A DNA stretch of 64,000 nucleotides. Source: Roseovarius sp. GTDB lineage: Bacteria > Pseudomonadota > Alphaproteobacteria > Rhodobacterales > Rhodobacteraceae. The position numbers and the translations under genes are program-made. The notes under the pieces were generated by a model. The model saw nothing but the letters and a program-made list of their open reading frames with translations. It was not told where the DNA came from and ran no database searches. The DNA is taken from positions 1 to 64,000 of the forward strand of contig NZ_JAUCYU010000012.1 in NCBI RefSeq assembly GCF_030373445.1, written 5' to 3'. Below are positions 27,369 to 40,323 of this stretch, piece after piece; positions within the stretch are counted from its first letter, which is position 1, and each line of letters starts with the position of its first letter.

Positions 27369-28325
27369 ATGGGAGACATACTTGGGCTCGTTGGAAGACG
27401 GCTCGGGCTAGGGCTGATCATTCTACTGGTCATCTCGGTCATCATTTTCTTCATGGTCGAATTGCTGCCGGGCGACATCGCCCAGGCCGTGCTCGGCCAG
27501 GGGGCCACGGAAGAGAACCTGCGCGCGCTGCGCCGGGAAATGGGGCTCGACCAGCCGGCGATCGTGCGATACCTCGACTGGCTGAGCGGCGCCGTCATGT
27601 TCGACTTCGGCAACTCGATCGTCACCGGCGAATCCGTCGCCCGCACGATCAGCGACCGGTTCATGAACACGCTTTTCCTTGCGGCCTATGCCGCGGTCAT
27701 CGCGGTGCCGGTCTCGATTATCCTCGGCGTGATCGTGGCGCTGCTGCGCAACTCGATCTTCGACCGCGTGGCCAACGTGGTCTCGCTGTCGTTCATCTCG
27801 TCGCCGGAATTCTTCCTCGGCTACATCCTGATCCTCTACTTCGCGGTCAATTGGGGCATGTTCCCGGCGATCTCGAGCTTGAGCGAGGGGATGTCCTTCC
27901 TCCAGCTTCTCGAGCGCACGTTCCTGCCGGCGCTGACGCTGGTGCTGGTGGTGATGGCGCACATGATGCGGATGACGCGGGCGGCGATCATCAACCTGCT
28001 GGCCTCGCCCTATATCGAGATGGCCCGCCTGAAAGGTGCGCCGCCGTGGCGGGTGATCGTCAAGCACGCCCTGCCGAACGCCTGGGCCCCGATCATCAAC
28101 GTGGTCGCGCTGAACCTCGCCTACCTGATCACCGGCGTGGTGCTGGTCGAGGTGGTCTTTGTCTATCCCGGCATCGGGCAGGCGCTTGTCGACGCGGTGT
28201 CGAAGCGTGACTTCCCGGTCGTCCAGGCCTGCTGCCTGATCTTCGCGGCGACCTTCATCCTGCTCAATCTCGCAGCCGATGTGGGCGCCATTCTCACCAA
28301 CCCGCGTCTGCGGCATCCGAAGTAA
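27369..28325 (+). CDS. ABC transporter permease 1 (DppB type)
   Basis: Encodes 318 residues. Six hydrophobic segments are visible. The first is followed by the MVELLPGDIAQAVLG periplasmic region of DppB/OppB proteins, and the EAA loop EMARLKGAPPWRVIVKHALPN contacts the ATPase. GGAGGGACAG precedes the ATG. It forms a heterodimer channel with the next protein. Confidence 0.93.
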   Translation: MGDILGLVGRRLGLGLIILLVISVIIFFMVELLPGDIAQAVLGQGATEENLRALRREMGLDQPAIVRYLDWLSGAVMFDFGNSIVTGESVARTISDRFMNTLFLAAYAAVIAVPVSIILGVIVALLRNSIFDRVANVVSLSFISSPEFFLGYILILYFAVNWGMFPAISSLSEGMSFLQLLERTFLPALTLVLVVMAHMMRMTRAAIINLLASPYIEMARLKGAPPWRVIVKHALPNAWAPIINVVALNLAYLITGVVLVEVVFVYPGIGQALVDAVSKRDFPVVQACCLIFAATFILLNLAADVGAILTNPRLRHPK

Positions 28326-28337
28326 GGAGGCAGTCAC

Positions 28338-29402
28338 ATGAGCTGGTTTGTAATCGGATATTACACGCTGCTTCTGGGCGGTTCCTGCCTTGCAGCTTAC
28401 TTCAACAAGAGATCGGCCTTCCTGCTGCTGTTCTCGCTGACGCTGGTGTCCTTCGTTCTGGGCATCATCGGCGGCACGGGCGCGCTTCGGGCGATTGCCA
28501 TCTGCGCGGGCGTGCTGGCGCTGGCGGCGATGGTCTCCTACGCCTTCCGCGAGTTCCTGATCGCGCTGGTCTCGGACGAGATGGCCAAGGAGCTGCGCAC
28601 CGCGCCGCTGACGGCCGCCTTCGGGATGTTCGTCATCTTCACCTACGCGATCATGGGCGTCTTCGCCCCGTTGATCGCGCCCTATGGTGAGGCACAGGTG
28701 ATCGCCTCGGCCTTTGCGCCGGCGGATTCGAACATGCTGCTCGGTGCCGACCAGCTGGGCCGCGACATGTTCAGCCGGATCGTCTATGGCACGCGCAACT
28801 CGGTGGGGCTGGCCCTGTCGGCGACGCTGGCGGCGTTCTTCTTCGGGGCGCTGGCCGGGCTTCTGGCGGCCACCAAGGGCGGCTGGTTCGACCAGTTCAT
28901 GGGCCGGCTGGCCGACGTGATCATGTCGATCCCGTCGCTGATCTTCGCGCTGCTGATGCTGTCGATCTTCGGGCCGCAGATCATCGTGATCATCATCGCC
29001 GTGGCCATCATCTACGCGCCGCGCGTCTTCCGCCTGACACGGGCGGTGGCGGGCAACGTCGTGGTGATGGACTATATCGAGGCTGCGCAGTTGCGCGGTG
29101 AGGGCATGTGGTACCTCATCCGGCGGGAAATCCTGCCCAACTCGACCGCCCCCCTGGTGGCCGAGTTCGGTCTGGAATTCTGCTTCGTGTTCCTGCTGGT
29201 GGCGGGGCTGTCGTTCCTCGGGCTCGGCATCCAGCCGCCCACGGCGGACTGGGGCTCGATGGTGCGTGAGAACGCCACCCTGATCTCGTTCGGAGACATT
29301 ACCCCGCTCATACCGGCGGCCGCCATCGCGCTGCTGACGGTCGGGGTGAACTTCGTGGTCGACTGGATGCTGTTCCGGTCCTCTGGCCTGAAGGAGAAAT
29401 AA
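28338..29402 (+). CDS. ABC transporter permease 2 (DppC type) with extra N-terminal segments
   Basis: Encodes 354 residues, longer than the usual 280-300 because two or three extra hydrophobic segments fill residues 1-75. The DppC core follows: a segment at about 90-115, the LLGADQLGRDMFSRIVYGTR motif and the EAA loop DYIEAAQLRGEGMWYLIRRE. It ends 2 bp before the ATPase gene. The role of the extra N-terminal part is unknown. Confidence 0.92.
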   Translation: MSWFVIGYYTLLLGGSCLAAYFNKRSAFLLLFSLTLVSFVLGIIGGTGALRAIAICAGVLALAAMVSYAFREFLIALVSDEMAKELRTAPLTAAFGMFVIFTYAIMGVFAPLIAPYGEAQVIASAFAPADSNMLLGADQLGRDMFSRIVYGTRNSVGLALSATLAAFFFGALAGLLAATKGGWFDQFMGRLADVIMSIPSLIFALLMLSIFGPQIIVIIIAVAIIYAPRVFRLTRAVAGNVVVMDYIEAAQLRGEGMWYLIRREILPNSTAPLVAEFGLEFCFVFLLVAGLSFLGLGIQPPTADWGSMVRENATLISFGDITPLIPAAAIALLTVGVNFVVDWMLFRSSGLKEK

Positions 29403-29404
29403 AA

Positions 29405-31123
29405 ATGGCGACCAAGTTCAAGGACAGCGATGTCCTGCTCAAGGTGAGGAACCTGAAGATTCAGGGCTACAGCGACGAGCAGTGGATCGACATCATCAAG
29501 GGGGTCGACCTGACCCTCCACCGTGGCGAGGTGATGGGCCTGATCGGGGAATCCGGTGCCGGCAAATCCACCATCGGCGCCGCCGCCATGGGCTATGCCC
29601 GTGACGGCACGCGCATCTCGGACGGCTCGATCGAGTTCGACGGGATGGAGCTGACGACTGCCAGCGAAAGCGAGAGGCGCGCCCTTCGGGGCTCGCGGAT
29701 CGCCTACGTGGCACAATCGGCGGCGGCCTCGTTCAACCCGGCGCACAAGCTGATCGACCAGCACACCGAGGCGCCGGTGCAGTACCGCATCAAGAAACGG
29801 ATGGAGGCGCAGGAGGACGCGGTGGAATTGTACCGCCGCCTGCGCCTTCCCAACCCCGAGGAGATCGGCTTCCGCTACCCGCACCAGGTGTCGGGCGGGC
29901 AGCTTCAGCGGGCGATGACGGCGATGGCCATGTCCTGCCGGCCCGACCTGATCATCTTCGACGAGCCGACCACCGCGCTTGACGTGACCACCCAGATCGA
30001 GGTGCTCGCGGCCATCCGCGACATCGTCGACCAGTTCAACACCGCCGCGATCTACATCACCCACGACCTGGCGGTCGTGGCGCAGATGGCCGACACGATC
30101 AAGGTGCTGCTGAAGGGCGAGGAGGTCGAGGAAGCCCCGACGAAGGAGATGCTGGAAAGCCCGAAGGAGGACTATACCAAGTCGCTCTGGGCGGTCCGCA
30201 GCTTCCAGCGGGATCAGAAGCATCGGCCCAAGGACGCCACGCCGCTCATCTCCGTGCAGAACGTCGACGCCTCCTATACCGGCGGGGCGAAGGTGCTGGA
30301 TGACGTGTCCTTCGACATCTACGAGGGCATGACCGTGGCGGTCGTGGGCGAATCCGGTTCGGGCAAGTCGACCACGGCGCGGGTGATCACCGGCCTGCTG
30401 CCCCCGTCCAAGGGGCAGGTGATGTTCAAGGGAGAGCCTTTCCCACCCTCCTACAAGGACCGCAGCCGCGACCAGTTGCGCCAGTGCCAGATGATCTACC
30501 AGATGGCCGACACGGCGCTGAACCCCAAGGTGCGGATCTCCGAGATCATCGGCCGGCCGGCGCAGTTCTATTCGGGGCTGTCGGGGGCCGCGCTCAAGAA
30601 CCGGGTGGACGAACTGCTCGACCTGATCGAGCTGGAGCCGTCGAAGTTCTACAATCGCTTCCCGCCAGAGCTGTCGGGCGGACAGAAACAGCGGATCGGC
30701 ATCGCCCGGGCGCTGGCGGCCGAGCCCACCTTCATCATCTGCGACGAGGTGACATCGGCGCTCGACCAGCTTGTGGCGGAGGGCATCCTGAAGCTGCTCG
30801 ACCGGTTGCAGAACGAGCTGAACCTGGCCTACATGTTCATCACCCACGACCTTGCCACCGTGCGGTCGATCGCCGACGAGGTGGTGGTGATGCAGCACGG
30901 CAAGGTGGTGGAACAGGGGCCCAAGGACGAGATGTTCACGCCCCCGCACCACCCCTATACCGACCTGCTGCTCAGTTCGGTTCCCGAGATGGACCCCGAC
31001 TGGCTGACCACGTTGCTGGAAGAGCGCGGCGTCGACAACGTGGGCGACGCGGCCTCGGCCAAGATCGACCCGGGCGACGAGAAGGTCGAGGGCACCGAGG
31101 TCGGCACCGAGAAAAGCAGCTGA
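29405..31123 (+). CDS. ABC transporter ATP-binding protein, two fused ATPase domains (DppD-DppF type)
   Basis: Encodes 572 residues with two complete nucleotide-binding domains. Domain 1 has Walker A GESGAGKST (48-56), signature VSGGQLQRAM and Walker B LIIFDEPTTALD. Domain 2 has Walker A GESGSGKST (about 315-323), signature LSGGQKQRIGIARAL and Walker B FIICDEVTSALD, where Pro is replaced by Val. The protein powers the transporter encoded just upstream. A bidirectional terminator follows. Confidence 0.94.
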   Translation: MATKFKDSDVLLKVRNLKIQGYSDEQWIDIIKGVDLTLHRGEVMGLIGESGAGKSTIGAAAMGYARDGTRISDGSIEFDGMELTTASESERRALRGSRIAYVAQSAAASFNPAHKLIDQHTEAPVQYRIKKRMEAQEDAVELYRRLRLPNPEEIGFRYPHQVSGGQLQRAMTAMAMSCRPDLIIFDEPTTALDVTTQIEVLAAIRDIVDQFNTAAIYITHDLAVVAQMADTIKVLLKGEEVEEAPTKEMLESPKEDYTKSLWAVRSFQRDQKHRPKDATPLISVQNVDASYTGGAKVLDDVSFDIYEGMTVAVVGESGSGKSTTARVITGLLPPSKGQVMFKGEPFPPSYKDRSRDQLRQCQMIYQMADTALNPKVRISEIIGRPAQFYSGLSGAALKNRVDELLDLIELEPSKFYNRFPPELSGGQKQRIGIARALAAEPTFIICDEVTSALDQLVAEGILKLLDRLQNELNLAYMFITHDLATVRSIADEVVVMQHGKVVEQGPKDEMFTPPHHPYTDLLLSSVPEMDPDWLTTLLEERGVDNVGDAASAKIDPGDEKVEGTEVGTEKSS

Positions 31124-31146
31124 GGCTGTCGGCCTGACACAAGCAG

Positions 31147-31176
31147 AAACGGCGGAGGGTCAGCCCTCCGCCGTTT
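31147..31176. terminator. Bidirectional terminator
   Basis: AAACGGCGGAGGG (31147-31159) and CCCTCCGCCGTTT (31164-31176) form a perfect 13-bp stem with a TCAG loop. It lies between the plus-strand ABC operon and the convergent small membrane protein genes and can serve both; the T-run is short (three T) on each side. Confidence 0.65.
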
Positions 31177-31204
31177 CGCGTAGAATTCCAGATTTTCCTG
31201 ATCG

Positions 31205-31327
31205 TCAGCCGATGATCCACATGGCAGAGCCCACCATCGACGCGACGATGAGGCCATAGACGATCGCCACCGATTGCCAGGTTGCGCTGTGCATGCGCAG
31301 TTCGCGGTTCAGTTCGTCACGTGTCAT
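31205..31327 (-). CDS. Small membrane protein A (40 residues, tandem paralogue)
   Basis: Encodes 40 residues: MTRDELNRELRMHSATWQSV, then AIVYGLIVASMVGSAMWIIG and stop. The N-terminal half is charged and amphipathic; the C-terminal half is one membrane-spanning segment. AAGGAAG precedes the ATG. Its first 20 residues are identical to those of the neighbour at 31469-31591, while DNA between them is unrelated, which argues strongly that both are translated. I do not recognise a family. Confidence 0.75.
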   Translation of the reverse strand: MTRDELNRELRMHSATWQSVAIVYGLIVASMVGSAMWIIG

Positions 31328-31468
31328 TCTCAGCTTCCTTCCCGGAACGGGGGACAGCACGATGCCGTCCGGGGTGTCAAACTACAAAAGCCGCGCGGTA
31401 GATACCGCCCGGCGCCTTTTCGGTTGTGAAGAGCGTGGTACCGGGCGCAGGAGGCGCCCGCCCTGCCT

Positions 31469-31591
31469 TTATGCGGTGATGGCCATTGCCGAGAGCACCA
31501 GCGTACCGACGAGCAGACCGTATACCAGCACAACCGACTGCCAGGTGGCACTATGCATACGAAGTTCGCGGTTCAGTTCATCGCGGGTCAT
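31469..31591 (-). CDS. Small membrane protein B (40 residues, tandem paralogue)
   Basis: Encodes 40 residues: MTRDELNRELRMHSATWQSV, then VLVYGLLVGTLVLSAMAITA and TAA. AGGAGG lies 6 bp before the ATG, an excellent SD. The copy at 31205-31327 shares the first 20 residues; the membrane segment keeps VYGL and SAM. Synonymous changes separate the two copies in the shared part, a sign of selection on protein. Function unknown; a regulatory microprotein of a membrane complex is possible. Confidence 0.78.
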   Translation of the reverse strand: MTRDELNRELRMHSATWQSVVLVYGLLVGTLVLSAMAITA

Positions 31592-31655
31592 GTCCAGCCT
31601 CCTGGGTCTAGAGTGGGTCAGGTCCGAGTCGCGTTACGCTGCGGCTCATGGCCCG

Positions 31656-31683
31656 CATATATGGCGCAAGTGGAGTCGCGCAA
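31656..31683 (-). promoter_or_regulatory. Candidate promoter for small membrane protein genes
   Basis: On the minus strand TTGCGC (31678-31683) and TATATG (31656-31661) are 16 bp apart. Transcription would begin near 31649, about 58 nt upstream of the first small gene (31591). Confidence 0.45.
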
Positions 31684-31803
31684 CAGAAATGAAGATTAAA
31701 ATCTATGCAATTCGTGCATACCCGGACAGACCGGCGGTCATGGCTGTGGATAACGCCAAAAAATGCCGTGTTCGCAAAGGCTTGCGATTCTTGCGCCGCC
31801 GGT

Positions 31804-35112
<3,309 letters not shown>

Positions 35113-35146
35113 GGACGTTTCCCCGGGGCAGCGCAAATTGTTGGCG

Positions 35147-35174
35147 GTTATATCCATCACGCGCCTCTGTGCAA
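35147..35174 (-). promoter_or_regulatory. Candidate sigma70 promoter for carB
   Basis: On the minus strand TTGCAC (35169-35174) and TATAAC (35147-35152) are 16 bp apart. The -10 is close to consensus. Transcription would start near 35140, giving a short leader before the ATG at 35112. Confidence 0.6.
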
Positions 35175-35274
35175 GGGGGATCGCAAAGCCGTGTGGACCT
35201 GCCGTTTTTGGGGGTGAAGGCCGCGGCCGGACGGCGTAGGCAGGCGGGGGGAGGCGAAAGAAGGATGCGGTGTG

Positions 35275-36399
35275 ATGCAGATTCGCTTCGATCATGGCCC
35301 GGATGGCGGGCCGGCCCTCTTCGGGGCGCCCCTCCGGCTCATCACGGCCGATACGCTGTCGGAGGTGTCATCGGCGCTTGCTGCACTGGACGAAGCCCGC
35401 GCCTCGGGCGCGTGGCTTGCCGGGTTCGCGAGCTACGAGCTGGGCTATGCGCTCGAGCCGCGGCTGGCGCCCCTGATGCCCGCGACCCGCCGCCTCCCGC
35501 TCCTGTCCTTCGGTGTCTACGAGGCGCCGCAGGCTGCAGCCGCCCTGCACCCGGGCCCGGCCACGCTTGACCGGTTCCGCCCGGCATGGTCCGAGGCCGA
35601 CTACACCGCCGCCTTCGAGCGCGTGCACGCCCTCATCGGCGCGGGCGACATCTACCAGGCCAACCTGACCTTCCCCGCCACGATGGAGGCCACCGGCACG
35701 CCAGAGGCGCTCACCACCGCTCTCACGGCCATCCAGCCGGTGCGCCACGGCGCGCTTGTCACCGGCCATGACGGCCCCGACATCCTGTCACGCTCGCCCG
35801 AGCTGTTCTTCCGCACCGATGCGGCGGGCCGGATCGAAACCCGCCCGATGAAAGGCACCCAGCCCCGCAGCGATGACCCGGCCGAGGACGCCCGCCGCCG
35901 CGCCTTCCTCTCGACCGACGAAAAGAACCGGGCCGAGAACCTGATGATCGTCGACCTGCTGCGCAACGACATCAGCCGCGTCTGCACCCCCGGAAGCGTC
36001 CGCGTGCCCGAACTCTTCGCCGTCGAGAGCTACGAGACGGTGCACCAGATGACATCGCTCGTCACCGGCCGGATGCGCGGCGGGACGGGCCTGTCGGACA
36101 TCTTGCGCGCGCTCTTCCCCTGCGGCTCGATCACCGGGGCGCCGAAACTGCGGGCGATGGAAATTCTTGCCGAGCTGGAGCCCACCCCGCGCGAGATCTA
36201 TTGCGGCTCGATCGGCTGGGCCGCGCCCGACGGGCGGGCCGAGTTCAACGTGGCCATCCGCACGCTGATGCTGGAAGGGACGAAGGCCGTGCTCAACGTG
36301 GGCGGCGGCGTCGTATATGACAGCACCGCCCCATCCGAATACGAGGAGGCGCTATGGAAAGCCCGCTTCGCCCGCCGGCTGACCCCGGCTTTCGCCTGA
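35275..36399 (+). CDS. pabB: Aminodeoxychorismate synthase component I
   Basis: Encodes 374 residues from the ATG at 35275; a GTG one codon earlier is the alternative. AAGGA lies 9 bp upstream. The chorismate-binding fold shows [19 protein letters not shown] with the nucleophilic Lys193 typical of Pab[30 protein letters not shown] and [10 protein letters not shown]. The N-terminal domain is shorter than in E. coli PabB. It aminates chorismate on the way to p-aminobenzoate and folate. It overlaps pabC by 46 bp, so the two steps are coupled. Confidence 0.92.
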   Translation: MQIRFDHGPDGGPALFGAPLRLITADTLSEVSSALAALDEARASGAWLAGFASYELGYALEPRLAPLMPATRRLPLLSFGVYEAPQAAAALHPGPATLDRFRPAWSEADYTAAFERVHALIGAGDIYQANLTFPATMEATGTPEALTTALTAIQPVRHGALVTGHDGPDILSRSPELFFRTDAAGRIETRPMKGTQPRSDDPAEDARRRAFLSTDEKNRAENLMIVDLLRNDISRVCTPGSVRVPELFAVESYETVHQMTSLVTGRMRGGTGLSDILRALFPCGSITGAPKLRAMEILAELEPTPREIYCGSIGWAAPDGRAEFNVAIRTLMLEGTKAVLNVGGGVVYDSTAPSEYEEALWKARFARRLTPAFA

Positions 36400-36995
36400 T
36401 CGAAACCTGCCTCTGGACGCCGGAGGGTGGCATCCACCGGCGCGCCCGGCACCTCGCGCGGCTGAACGCCACGGCGGATCGGCTCGGCATCGTGCCCGTG
36501 GGCGTCGCGGCCGCGCTCGACGCGGTGAACGGGCAGGGGGCGCTGCGGGTGCGGCTGACGGTCGATGCCGAGGGACAGGCAGAGGTGACGTCACAGCCCT
36601 TCGCGCCACTGACCGGGGGGACGGTCTGGCGCGTGGGGTTTGCCGGGGAACGTGTGACGGCGCGTGATCCTTGGCGGCAGGTCAAGACCACCGAGCGCGG
36701 CATCTATGACCGCGCCCGGGCCACGATGCCGGAGGGGGTGGAGGAACTGCTTTTCCTCAACGAATGTGGCGAGATCTGCGAAGGCACGATCACCAGTATC
36801 TTCGTGGAAACCGAAAAGGGCCTGCTGACCCCGCCGCTTTCCTCCGGCGCGCTGCCCGGTATCCTGCGCGCCGAATTGCTGGAAACCGGACAGGCGCGCG
36901 AGGCCGTGCTTACGCCCCCCGATCTGCAGTCCGCGAAACGCCTCCATGTCGGCAACGCCCTGCGCGGCCTGATACCGGTCACGCTCGCCACATGA
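36354..36995 (+). CDS. pabC: Aminodeoxychorismate lyase-like class IV aminotransferase
   Basis: Encodes 213 residues, shorter than the 270 of E. coli PabC but typical of the small form found behind pab[10 protein letters not shown], the PLP lysine Lys111 in QVKTTERGIYDRAR and FLNECGEICEGTITSIFVE mark the class IV fold. AGGAGG inside the end of pabB is a strong SD for the ATG at 36354. It would release pyruvate from aminodeoxychorismate to give p-aminobenzoate. Confidence 0.85.
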   Translation: MESPLRPPADPGFRLIETCLWTPEGGIHRRARHLARLNATADRLGIVPVGVAAALDAVNGQGALRVRLTVDAEGQAEVTSQPFAPLTGGTVWRVGFAGERVTARDPWRQVKTTERGIYDRARATMPEGVEELLFLNECGEICEGTITSIFVETEKGLLTPPLSSGALPGILRAELLETGQAREAVLTPPDLQSAKRLHVGNALRGLIPVTLAT

Positions 36996-37001
36996 TGGCG
37001 G

Positions 37002-37023
37002 GGCGCGCCTGCAAGGGCGCGCC
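37002..37023. other. Hairpin between convergent pabC and methyltransferase genes
   Basis: Two copies of the self-complementary GGCGCGCC (37002-37009 and 37016-37023) can pair around TGCAAG. It fills the 36-bp space between the convergent stops. There is no T-run, so termination would be inefficient or Rho-assisted. Confidence 0.45.
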
Positions 37024-37031
37024 GGGCGGAG

Positions 37032-38264
37032 CTACTCCGCCGCGTGCCGCAGGTCGTCCTTGTCATCCGGGCAATACAGGTAATCCCGCGTCAGCGGCAC
37101 CGCGTCCTGCTGCTTGGTGATCTGGAACTGGAACACCACCTGCCGGTTATGGCGGAACGTCATCTCGCAGGCGAGCAGGTAATAGCGCCACATCCGGCAG
37201 AATCGCTCGTCATAGAGCTCCCGCGCGCGGTCGATATTGGCCATGAACCGGTCGTGCCAGTGGCGCAGCGTCTCGGCGTAATGCAGGCGCCAGACCTCGA
37301 CATCGGTCGCGAACAGGTCCTGGTTCTCGATCGGCCGCATCGCTTCCGACAGGGCCGGGCAATAGCCGCCGGGGAAGATGTATTTCAGGATCCACGGGCT
37401 CGTGGTGCCCGGCGGGTCGGACCGGCCGATCGTGTGGATGAGCGCGATGCCGTCATCGGTCAGCAGGCGCTTCACCGTGCGGAAATACTCCTCGTAATGC
37501 GGGATGCCCACGTGCTCGAACATGCCGACCGAGACGATCCGGTCGAACTGCCCCTGCACGTCGCGGTAATCCATCAGCTCGAACTTGCAGCGGTCTGCCA
37601 GCCCGGCCTCCTCGGCGCGCTTGTTGGCCATGTTGTACTGCTCGGTCGAGAGCGTCACGCCGGTCACCTCGGCGCCGTAATCGCGCGCCAGCGTCAGGCC
37701 CATGCCACCCCAGCCACAGCCGATATCCAGCACCTTCATGCCCGGCTCGATCAGCAGCTTGCCGGCGATATGGTGCTTCTTGGCCGCCTGCGCCTCCTCC
37801 AGGGTCATGTCGGGGCGGCGGAAATAGGCACAGGAATATTGCCGGTCGGTATCGAGGAACAGGTCGTACAGCTCGCCCGACAGGTCATAGTGATGCGCGA
37901 CATTCGCCCGCGACCGGCCAACGGGGTTGAATTGCTGCAGGTAGCGCATCATATGCCGTCCAACCGCAAGCGGCTTGCGGAACCACGGGTCGCCCTGCAT
38001 CCCGACGTTGCGGATGGCCAGTTCGAGGAAGCCGGACAGGTCGTCGTCGCCGATGGTCAGGCGCTCGTCCATATAGGCCTCGCCGACCGCCATGTCGGGA
38101 GACATGATGATCTTGCGGGGCAGGGCCGGGTCGTGCAGCGTCACCGCGATCGGCTTGCCGGATCCGTCGCCATACTGCCGCGTCGTGCCGTCAGGAAAGG
38201 TAAGCCGGAAATCGCCGACATGCATGAGATGGGTGAGAAACCCATCGAAAATCTTGTCCCACAT
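37032..38264 (-). CDS. cfa: Cyclopropane-fatty-acyl-phospholipid synthase family methyltransferase
   Basis: Encodes 410 residues. The N-terminal lipid-interacting region leads to NVAHHYDLSGELYDLFLD, followed by the SAM-binding VLDIGCGWGGMGL at 178-190, and VSVGMFEHVGIPHYEEYF and LIHTIGRSDPP further on, all typical of CFA synthases. It transfers a methylene from S-adenosylmethionine to unsaturated acyl chains of membrane phospholipids. Related enzymes in this group can make other modified acyl chains, so the exact product is open. A GGAAC/GGTT-type promoter is possible upstream. Confidence 0.9.
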   Translation of the reverse strand: MWDKIFDGFLTHLMHVGDFRLTFPDGTTRQYGDGSGKPIAVTLHDPALPRKIIMSPDMAVGEAYMDERLTIGDDDLSGFLELAIRNVGMQGDPWFRKPLAVGRHMMRYLQQFNPVGRSRANVAHHYDLSGELYDLFLDTDRQYSCAYFRRPDMTLEEAQAAKKHHIAGKLLIEPGMKVLDIGCGWGGMGLTLARDYGAEVTGVTLSTEQYNMANKRAEEAGLADRCKFELMDYRDVQGQFDRIVSVGMFEHVGIPHYEEYFRTVKRLLTDDGIALIHTIGRSDPPGTTSPWILKYIFPGGYCPALSEAMRPIENQDLFATDVEVWRLHYAETLRHWHDRFMANIDRARELYDERFCRMWRYYLLACEMTFRHNRQVVFQFQITKQQDAVPLTRDYLYCPDDKDDLRHAAE

Positions 38265-38328
38265 GTTTCACCCCATCTTGGTCTTGCGGATCTGCGCCCA
38301 CCCACGGCGCCCTGTCGCGATGTAGTAA

Positions 38329-38353
38329 AACCTACCCAAAAACATCCGGTTCC
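38329..38353 (-). promoter_or_regulatory. Candidate ECF-type promoter of the CFA synthase gene
   Basis: On the minus strand GGAAC (38349-38353) and GGTT (38329-38332) are 16 bp apart, about 65 bp before the ATG. The layout is that of extracytoplasmic-function sigma promoters, and a cfa gene is under sigma-E control in Rhodobacter sphaeroides, though with another consensus. The call is tentative. Confidence 0.35.
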
Positions 38354-38450
38354 CCCGGCTTTCTGCTCGCTAGCCGGTATTTTTGCCGAAAATCATGCAC
38401 CTGTAAACGATTTTGCAACCTTTCCGTGGCGGCTGGCAAGGCGCCGCCCC

Positions 38451-38479
38451 TTGACTTTGCCCTCCCGGCCATGTGTATC
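38451..38479 (+). promoter_or_regulatory. Candidate sigma70 promoter for aspS
   Basis: CCTTGACT gives TTGACT (38451-38456); TGTATC (38474-38479) follows after 17 bp. Transcription would start near 38486, 41 nt before the aspS ATG. Confidence 0.5.
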
Positions 38480-38526
38480 GGCGCGGACCGAGAGCAAGGG
38501 CCGCCCGGGCCTGGTGAGAGGGTATC

Positions 38527-40308
38527 ATGCACGCATTCCGCAGCCACACCTGCGCTGAACTGACCAAGTCGAACGTGGGCGAGACCGTCCGCCTGTCGGG
38601 CTGGGTGAACCGCATCCGCGACCATGGCGGCGTTCTGTTCATCGACCTGCGCGACCATTACGGCATGACCCAGGTGCTCTGCGACCCCGACAGCCCGGTG
38701 TTTTCGCAGGTCGAGAAGGTCCGCTCGGAATGGTGCATCCGCATCGACGGCACCGTGAAGGCGCGCGACGAGAGCCTCATCAACCCGCGCATTACCACCG
38801 GCGAGATCGAGGTCTATATCCGCGACATCGAGGTGCTGGGCGCCGCGGCCGAGCTGCCGCTCATCGTCTTCGGCGACCAGGAATACCCCGAGGAAACCCG
38901 CCTGCGCTACCGCTACCTCGACCTGCGCCGCGAGGCGATGCAGCGCAACATGACGCTCCGTTCCGACGTGGTCGCCTCCTTCCGCCGCCGCATGTGGGAG
39001 AAGGATTTCCGCGAGTTCCAGACGCCGATCATCACCGCGTCCTCGCCCGAGGGCGCGCGCGACTTCCTCGTGCCCTCGCGCCTGCACCCGGGGAAATTCT
39101 ACGCCCTGCCGCAGGCCCCGCAGCAGTTCAAGCAGCTGATCATGATGTCGGGCTTCGACAAGTATTTCCAGATCGCCCCTTGCTTCCGCGACGAGGATCC
39201 GCGCGCCGACCGCTCGCCCACCGATTTCTACCAGCTCGACATGGAAATGTCCTTCGTCACCCAGCAGGACATCTTCGACACCATCGCGCCCGTCATCGCG
39301 GGCGTGTTCGAGGAGCATGGGCAGGGCGCCAAGGTCGACGACCCGGCCAGCTGGCCGCAGATCCCCTACAAGGAAGCGGCGCTCAAATACGGCACCGACA
39401 AGCCCGACCTGCGCAACCCGATCGAGATGCAGGACGTCTCGGACCATTTCCGCGGCTCGGGCTTCGCGATCTTCGCCAAGCTCTTGGAACAGGACGGCAC
39501 CGAGATCCGCGCCATCCCGGCGCCCACGGGCGGCAGCCGCAAGTTCTGCGACCGGATGAACAGCTTTGCCCAGAAAGAGGGGCTGCCGGGGATGGGCTAC
39601 ATCTTCTGGCGCGACCAGGGCGAGGGGATGGAGGCGGCCGGCCCGCTGGCCAAGAACATCGGGCCCGAGCGCACCGAGGCGATCCGCGAGCAGCTGGGTC
39701 TCGGCGTGGGTGATGCCGCCTTCTTCCTCGGCGGCAAAGCGCAGGCCTTCGAGCGCGTCGCCGGCAAGGCCCGCGACGTGATCGGCGAGGAGCTGAACCT
39801 CACCGAACAGAACCGCTTCGCCTTCGCCTGGATCGTCGACTTCCCGATCTACGAGAAGGACGAGGAGACCGGCGCCATCGACTTCGAGCACAACCCCTTC
39901 TCGATGCCGCAGGGCGGGATGGAGGCGCTCGAGGGCGACCCGCTCGCCGTCAAGGGCTACCAGTACGACCTCGCCTGCAACGGCTACGAGATCGTCTCGG
40001 GCGCCATCCGGAACCACAAGCCGGAAATCATGTTCAAGGCCTTCGAACTGGCCGGCTACGACGAGGCCGAGGTGCGCAAACGCTTCGGCGCCCTCGTCAA
40101 CGCCTTCCAGTACGGCGCACCCCCGCACGGCGGCTGCGCGGCGGGCATCGACCGGATCGTAATGCTGCTGGCCGGCACCTCGAACATCCGCGAGGTCATC
40201 ATGTTCCCGATGAACCAGCGTGCCGAGGACCTGATGATGAACGCACCGTCAGAGCCGACCAGCGATCAGCTTATGGAGCTGGGCCTGCGGGTGATCCCGC
40301 AGGAATAG
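38527..40308 (+). CDS. aspS: Aspartate-tRNA ligase
   Basis: Encodes 593 residues, the bacterial type. The anticodon-binding OB domain ([23 protein letters not shown]) is followed by class II motifs: [36 protein letters not shown] (motif 2) and [19 protein letters not shown] (motif 3). The inserted GAD domain lies between motifs 2 and 3. Many alphaproteobacterial enzymes also charge tRNA-Asn with Asp; that cannot be decided here. It ends 15 bp from the convergent hemerythrin gene. Confidence 0.97.
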   Translation: MHAFRSHTCAELTKSNVGETVRLSGWVNRIRDHGGVLFIDLRDHYGMTQVLCDPDSPVFSQVEKVRSEWCIRIDGTVKARDESLINPRITTGEIEVYIRDIEVLGAAAELPLIVFGDQEYPEETRLRYRYLDLRREAMQRNMTLRSDVVASFRRRMWEKDFREFQTPIITASSPEGARDFLVPSRLHPGKFYALPQAPQQFKQLIMMSGFDKYFQIAPCFRDEDPRADRSPTDFYQLDMEMSFVTQQDIFDTIAPVIAGVFEEHGQGAKVDDPASWPQIPYKEAALKYGTDKPDLRNPIEMQDVSDHFRGSGFAIFAKLLEQDGTEIRAIPAPTGGSRKFCDRMNSFAQKEGLPGMGYIFWRDQGEGMEAAGPLAKNIGPERTEAIREQLGLGVGDAAFFLGGKAQAFERVAGKARDVIGEELNLTEQNRFAFAWIVDFPIYEKDEETGAIDFEHNPFSMPQGGMEALEGDPLAVKGYQYDLACNGYEIVSGAIRNHKPEIMFKAFELAGYDEAEVRKRFGALVNAFQYGAPPHGGCAAGIDRIVMLLAGTSNIREVIMFPMNQRAEDLMMNAPSEPTSDQLMELGLRVIPQE

Positions 40309-40323
40309 ATCGCGACCGCGGGG

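Noticed and set aside
31330..31551. Frame of 73 codons between the small membrane protein genes
   Set aside because: Overlaps the better-supported 40-residue gene at 31469-31591 in another frame and has no conserved partner copy.
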